A DNA stretch of 64,000 nucleotides from Bradyrhizobium macuxiense (GTDB lineage Bacteria > Pseudomonadota > Alphaproteobacteria > Rhizobiales > Xanthobacteraceae), in contig NZ_VITY01000013.1 of the NCBI RefSeq assembly GCF_007993935.1, positions 185,473 to 249,472 on the forward strand. Reading direction: 5' to 3'. Below, piece by piece: positions 60,995 to 64,000 of this stretch. The notes below the pieces were generated by a model. That model was not told the DNA's origin and searched no databases. It saw only the letters and a list, made by a program, of their open reading frames with translations. Within the stretch, counting starts at the first letter, position 1. Every line of letters starts with the position of its first letter. The position numbers and the translations under genes are program-made.

Positions 60995-61043
60995 GGTCCG
61001 GTCCCGAACGGGCATACCGGGCCAAATGCGGTATTACCCGACG

Positions 61044-61068
61044 TTAACCATATCCCGCCCGGGGTTAA
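61044..61068. promoter_or_regulatory. Facing TTAACC half-sites upstream of the response regulator
   Basis: TTAACCAT at 61044-61051 and, inverted, GGTTAA at 61063-61068, 50-75 bases before the response regulator ATG. TTAACCAT is the 8-base CtrA half-site form; the spacing is not that of the classical N7 box. Confidence 0.4.
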
Positions 61069-61102
61069 TGATTGGTTGCCGGACAGGGGCGGGCGGCGGC
61101 CG

Positions 61103-61882
61103 TCAGTAGCCGAACTGCTCGCGCAGGATGCGTTCCTCCAGCGAATGGCCGGGGTCGAACAGCATCCGCATCGCAATGGTCTTGTCGGACAGCACCTCGA
61201 CGCGGCGGACGTCGCGGACCTCATCATGGTCGGCCACCGCGGCGACCGGACGCTTCTCGCCCTCGATCACCTCGATCACCACGAAGGCGGAATTCGGCAG
61301 CAGCGCGCCGCGCCAGCGCCGCGGCCGGAACGCGCTGATCGGCGTCAGCGCAAGCAGCGCCGCGTTGATCGGCAGGATCGGGCCCTGGGCGGAGAGGTTG
61401 TAGGCGGTCGACCCGGCCGGCGTCGCCACCAGGATGCCGTCGGCCATCAGCTCGGGCATCCGCTCATGCTCGTCGATCAGGATGCGCAGCTTGGCGACTT
61501 GATAGGTCTGCCGGAACAGCGCGACCTCGTTGATGGCGTGATGCAGATGCACGGCGCCGTGGATGTCGGTCGCGCGCATCAACAGCGGATTGATCAGCGA
61601 CTCCCGCGACGCCGCGAGCCGCGTGCGCAGATCGTGCGTCGAATATTCATTCATCAGGAAGCCGACGGTGCCGCGATGCATACCGTAGATCGGCTTGCCG
61701 CTGCGCATGTTGGCGTGCAGCGTCTGCAGCATCAATCCGTCGCCGCCGAGCGCAACCACGACGTCGGCGTCGGCGGCCGAATGGTTGCCGTACATCGCAG
61801 TCAGCTGCTCGAGCGCCGTCTGCGCTTCCGCACTCGCGCTGGCGACGAAGGCGATCTTGTCATACCGCTTGGAGCTGGCCAT
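61103..61882 (-). CDS. nadK: NAD kinase
   Basis: A 259-residue protein with the catalytic GGDG at residues 46-49 and the conserved TPAGSTAYNLSAQGPIL near 155. It phosphorylates NAD to NADP with ATP or polyphosphate. Length fits the short alphaproteobacterial form. Upstream of the response regulator operon on the same strand, with 108 bases between. Confidence 0.95.
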   Translation of the reverse strand: MASSKRYDKIAFVASASAEAQTALEQLTAMYGNHSAADADVVVALGGDGLMLQTLHANMRSGKPIYGMHRGTVGFLMNEYSTHDLRTRLAASRESLINPLLMRATDIHGAVHLHHAINEVALFRQTYQVAKLRILIDEHERMPELMADGILVATPAGSTAYNLSAQGPILPINAALLALTPISAFRPRRWRGALLPNSAFVVIEVIEGEKRPVAAVADHDEVRDVRRVEVLSDKTIAMRMLFDPGHSLEERILREQFGY

Positions 61883-62054
61883 CGCTCACGAACTCGTTTG
61901 GCACGGAATACGCCGCGCTCGTCTATACATCCCGGGCGGCCTTGTCGAGATGGTCCGGGAACGGACCGCATGCCACACCGGTGCCGCCAGGCTATCGTAG
62001 TTTATGGCCCCGAGCCCGGTTCTGACGACCCGGGCTCTAGATTTTGATTTTGAC

Positions 62055-62098
62055 GCGTTTTCTTCACGCGAACCGGTATCCACTTCGCTCGAAAACGC
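62055..62098. repeat. Hairpin repeat GCGTTTTC/GAAAACGC
   Basis: Arms at 62055-62062 and 62091-62098 around CACGCGAACCGGTATCC-type spacer, a layout I recall as an interspersed repeat in rhizobial genomes. It lies about 40 bases upstream of the carboxypeptidase start. Confidence 0.6.
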
Positions 62099-62136
62099 TT
62101 TGATAAGCGTAAACGCCGGCCCAGGGAGTGAACGGC

Positions 62137-63744
62137 ATGGCTAACAGTTTTGCGACACGGCTCGCGGCAGCGCTGCTGGTGGCCTGCCTTGCAACCGCGG
62201 CGCGGGCCGAAGATGAGGCTCCGCAGCCATCGCCGTCGCCGAGCGTGCAGGCCCCAGGCGGCGGTCAGAATCCAAGCGGTCAGACCCCGAGCGGCCAAAA
62301 GGGCCGGGGAGGCCGCGGCGAGGCGGGCTCCGGCGCCAATGCTGCGGCCAATGCATCGACCGCCGAGCAGCACCGCCTGCCGCCGGACTCCACCACAAAG
62401 CAGTCGGTCGCGCTGCCGGGCCGCACGCTGAACTTCAGCGCGACCGCGGGCTCGATCCGCGTGTTCGACGACAAGGGCGAGCCGCTCGCCGACATCGCCT
62501 ACACCTCCTACCAGCTCGACGGCGCCGAGAAGGCGAACCGTCCGGTGACGTTCCTGTTCAACGGCGGGCCGGGCTCCGCGTCGGCCTGGCTGCAATTCGG
62601 CAATGTCGGCCCGTGGCGGCTGCCGTTCGACGGCGACGGCGCGGTGTCGTCGGCTCCGCCCGAACTGCAGGCGAACGCCGACACCTGGCTCGATTTCACC
62701 GATCTGGTGTTCATCGATCCGGTCGGCACCGGCTACAGCCGCTTCGTCACCACCTCGGAGGATGCGCGCAAGCGCTTCTTCACCGTCGATGGTGATGCCA
62801 ATTCGGTCGCGCTGGTGATCCGCCGCTGGCTGGAAAAATACGACCGGCTGACCTCGCCGAAATATGTCACCGGCGAAAGCTATGGCGGCATCCGCGGGCC
62901 GAAGGTGGTGCGCAATCTGCAAATGCAGCAGGGCGTCGGCGTGCGCGGCCTGATCCTGATCTCGCCGGTGCTCGATTTCCGCGACTATGCCGGCTCCAGT
63001 ATCCTGCAATATGTCGCAAGCCTGCCGACCATGGCGGCGGTCGCGCGGCAGGCCAAGGGACCGGTGACCCGTGAGGATCTCGCCGACGTCGAGAGCTACG
63101 CGCGCGGCGATTTCCTGCTCGATCTCGTCAAGGGCCAGGCCGACACCGAGGCCACCACGCGGCTCGCCGACAAGGTAGCCAACCTGACCGGCATCGATCA
63201 GGCGGTCAGCCGCAGGCTCGCCGGCCGTTTCGACATCGGCGAATTCCGCCGCGAGTTCGATCGCAAGAACGGCAAGGTGACCGGCCGCTACGATGCGTCG
63301 GTCGAAGGCTTCGACCCCTATCCGGACTCCAGCTATTTCCGCTTCAACGATCCCTCAGGCGATCCCCTGATGGCGCCCCTGACCAGCGCCGCCGTCGATC
63401 TCACCACACGCAGGCTGAACTGGCGGCCGGACGGCTCGTATCATCTGCTCAGTGAGACCGTGAACAAGGGCTGGGAGTTCGGTCACGGCATCAATCCGGC
63501 TGAATCGGTGACGCAGCTGCGCCAGATGCTTGCGCTCGATCCGAAGATGAGGCTCCTGGTCGGCCACGGCCTGTTCGATCTCGCAACGCCGTACTTCGCC
63601 TCCAGGATCATCCTCGACCAGCTGCCGGCCTTCGCCGGTCCAAGCCGCACCAAGCTTGCGGTCTATCCGGGCGGCCACATGTTCTATTCCCGCGACGGCT
63701 CGCGCCAGGCGTTCCGCAAGGAGGTCGAGGCGCTGGTGAAGTGA
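62137..63744 (+). CDS. S10 family serine carboxypeptidase-like protein, exported
   Basis: A 535-residue product with a signal peptide ending in AARA and a Pro/Gly/Gln-rich linker. The alpha/beta-hydrolase core has FLFNGGPGSASAW near residue 140, the catalytic Ser in TGESYGGIRGPKV near 245, and the Asp and His in GHGLFDLATPYF and YPGGHMFYSRDG near the C terminus: a full triad. It should remove C-terminal residues from peptides in the periplasm. GGGAG lies 8 bases before ATG 62137; the GTG at 62128 overlaps it. Confidence 0.9.
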   Translation: MANSFATRLAAALLVACLATAARAEDEAPQPSPSPSVQAPGGGQNPSGQTPSGQKGRGGRGEAGSGANAAANASTAEQHRLPPDSTTKQSVALPGRTLNFSATAGSIRVFDDKGEPLADIAYTSYQLDGAEKANRPVTFLFNGGPGSASAWLQFGNVGPWRLPFDGDGAVSSAPPELQANADTWLDFTDLVFIDPVGTGYSRFVTTSEDARKRFFTVDGDANSVALVIRRWLEKYDRLTSPKYVTGESYGGIRGPKVVRNLQMQQGVGVRGLILISPVLDFRDYAGSSILQYVASLPTMAAVARQAKGPVTREDLADVESYARGDFLLDLVKGQADTEATTRLADKVANLTGIDQAVSRRLAGRFDIGEFRREFDRKNGKVTGRYDASVEGFDPYPDSSYFRFNDPSGDPLMAPLTSAAVDLTTRRLNWRPDGSYHLLSETVNKGWEFGHGINPAESVTQLRQMLALDPKMRLLVGHGLFDLATPYFASRIILDQLPAFAGPSRTKLAVYPGGHMFYSRDGSRQAFRKEVEALVK

Positions 63745-63765
63745 GGGGAGCGGCCGGTGCCGCAT

Positions 63766-63851
63766 CGTCATTGCGAGCGGAGCGAAGCAATCCATGGCTC
63801 AGCATGTGCAGAGCTATGGCTTGCTTCGTCGCTTCGCTCCTCGCAATGACG
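63766..63851. repeat. Composite palindromic repeat CGTCATTGCGAG/CTCGCAATGACG
   Basis: Perfect 12-base outer arms at 63766-63777 and 63840-63851 and an inner GCGAAGCAA/TTGCTTCG pair, 21 bases after the carboxypeptidase stop codon. Another family of long interspersed hairpins. Confidence 0.85.
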
Positions 63852-64000
63852 GGGTGAAAGCTGATCCAACTGTCACACAGCTTGTTCGGTGTCATCACCC
63901 GCGCATTGTTTAGACCGGAGACATTGCTGACACCTGTTCCGACACATCACTGACAGGTCCGCCATTGGTCAAGTCGATTGATGCGACCTGCCAGCTGGCG
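63852..64000. other. Right-edge sequence, possible start of a mobile element
   Basis: No gene can be closed before the window ends. ACCTGT and ACAGGT flank a short inverted segment around 63932-63958, and a TTG at 63966 opens a frame to the edge. The style reminds me of the ends of IS481-like elements, but this is a weak impression. Confidence 0.2.

Noticed and set aside
63852..64000. Insertion sequence end at the right edge
   Set aside because: Only about 150 bases are visible, with no transposase frame or confirmed terminal repeat; recorded only as a low-confidence feature.

Overview
The window is high-GC chromosomal DNA from an alphaproteobacterium. Gene families, gene order habits and several kinds of short palindromic intergenic repeat point to the Bradyrhizobium/Rhodopseudomonas lineage; this is an inference from overall character, since no rRNA or other decisive marker is present. 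I found no rRNA, tRNA, CRISPR array or intact insertion sequence. Genes are densely packed on both strands and most are housekeeping, transport, envelope, redox or signalling genes.

Layout. 1-8.7 kb: the tail of a zinc-type alcohol dehydrogenase, a cyclic-nucleotide-binding patatin phospholipase, an amidohydrolase, a small exported protein, a short-chain dehydrogenase and an SPFH/band-7 membrane protein. 8.2-12.6 kb: a segment bracketed by two lipocalin-like paralogues, with a branched-chain-type substrate-binding protein, a pyridoxamine-oxidase-fold protein and an exported metallo-beta-lactamase-fold hydrolase. 12.9-18.5 kb: a dipeptide-type binding protein divergent from a three-gene molybdenum hydroxylase (FAD, 2Fe-2S and molybdopterin subunits). 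18.6-24.5 kb: coaA bracketed by two palindromic repeats, an ornithine-cyclodeaminase-like enzyme, small membrane or exported proteins, an HdeD-like protein, dodecin and a GNAT acetyltransferase. 24.5-31.9 kb: a large PLP decarboxylase, a membrane-anchored DJ-1/PfpI protein, a TPR protein, an SSS symporter with its DUF3311 partner and a SnoaL-like protein. 31.9-34.3 kb: a HAMP adenylate/guanylate cyclase and a PAS protein.

34.4-36.4 kb is the most unusual stretch. A candidate small RNA with a CtrA-type box at its 5' side and an intrinsic terminator at its 3' end appears to have been the attachment site of a small element. The element is now decayed to an integrase remnant and three small exported proteins, and is flanked by a 19-bp direct repeat of the terminator core. 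36.5-43.6 kb holds a rhomboid protease, a CBS-pair protein, an RssA-like patatin, an exported protein, a PAS-GGDEF-EAL protein and a nitroreductase.

43.7-52.1 kb holds thrS, two ClpP-like periplasmic proteins, an MFS pump, yidD, an IscU-like scaffold, folE and hisI. 52.2-57.4 kb is a tight operon for a B-type (ba3-like) heme-copper oxidase with three separate c-type cytochromes and a 59-residue single-helix protein that overlaps the subunit II gene. 57.4-62 kb carries cell-cycle-flavoured genes: an SLT transglycosylase behind a perfect CtrA box, a DUF2336 protein, an Hpt protein, a CheY-like regulator and nadK. The window ends with an S10 carboxypeptidase and a further palindromic repeat.
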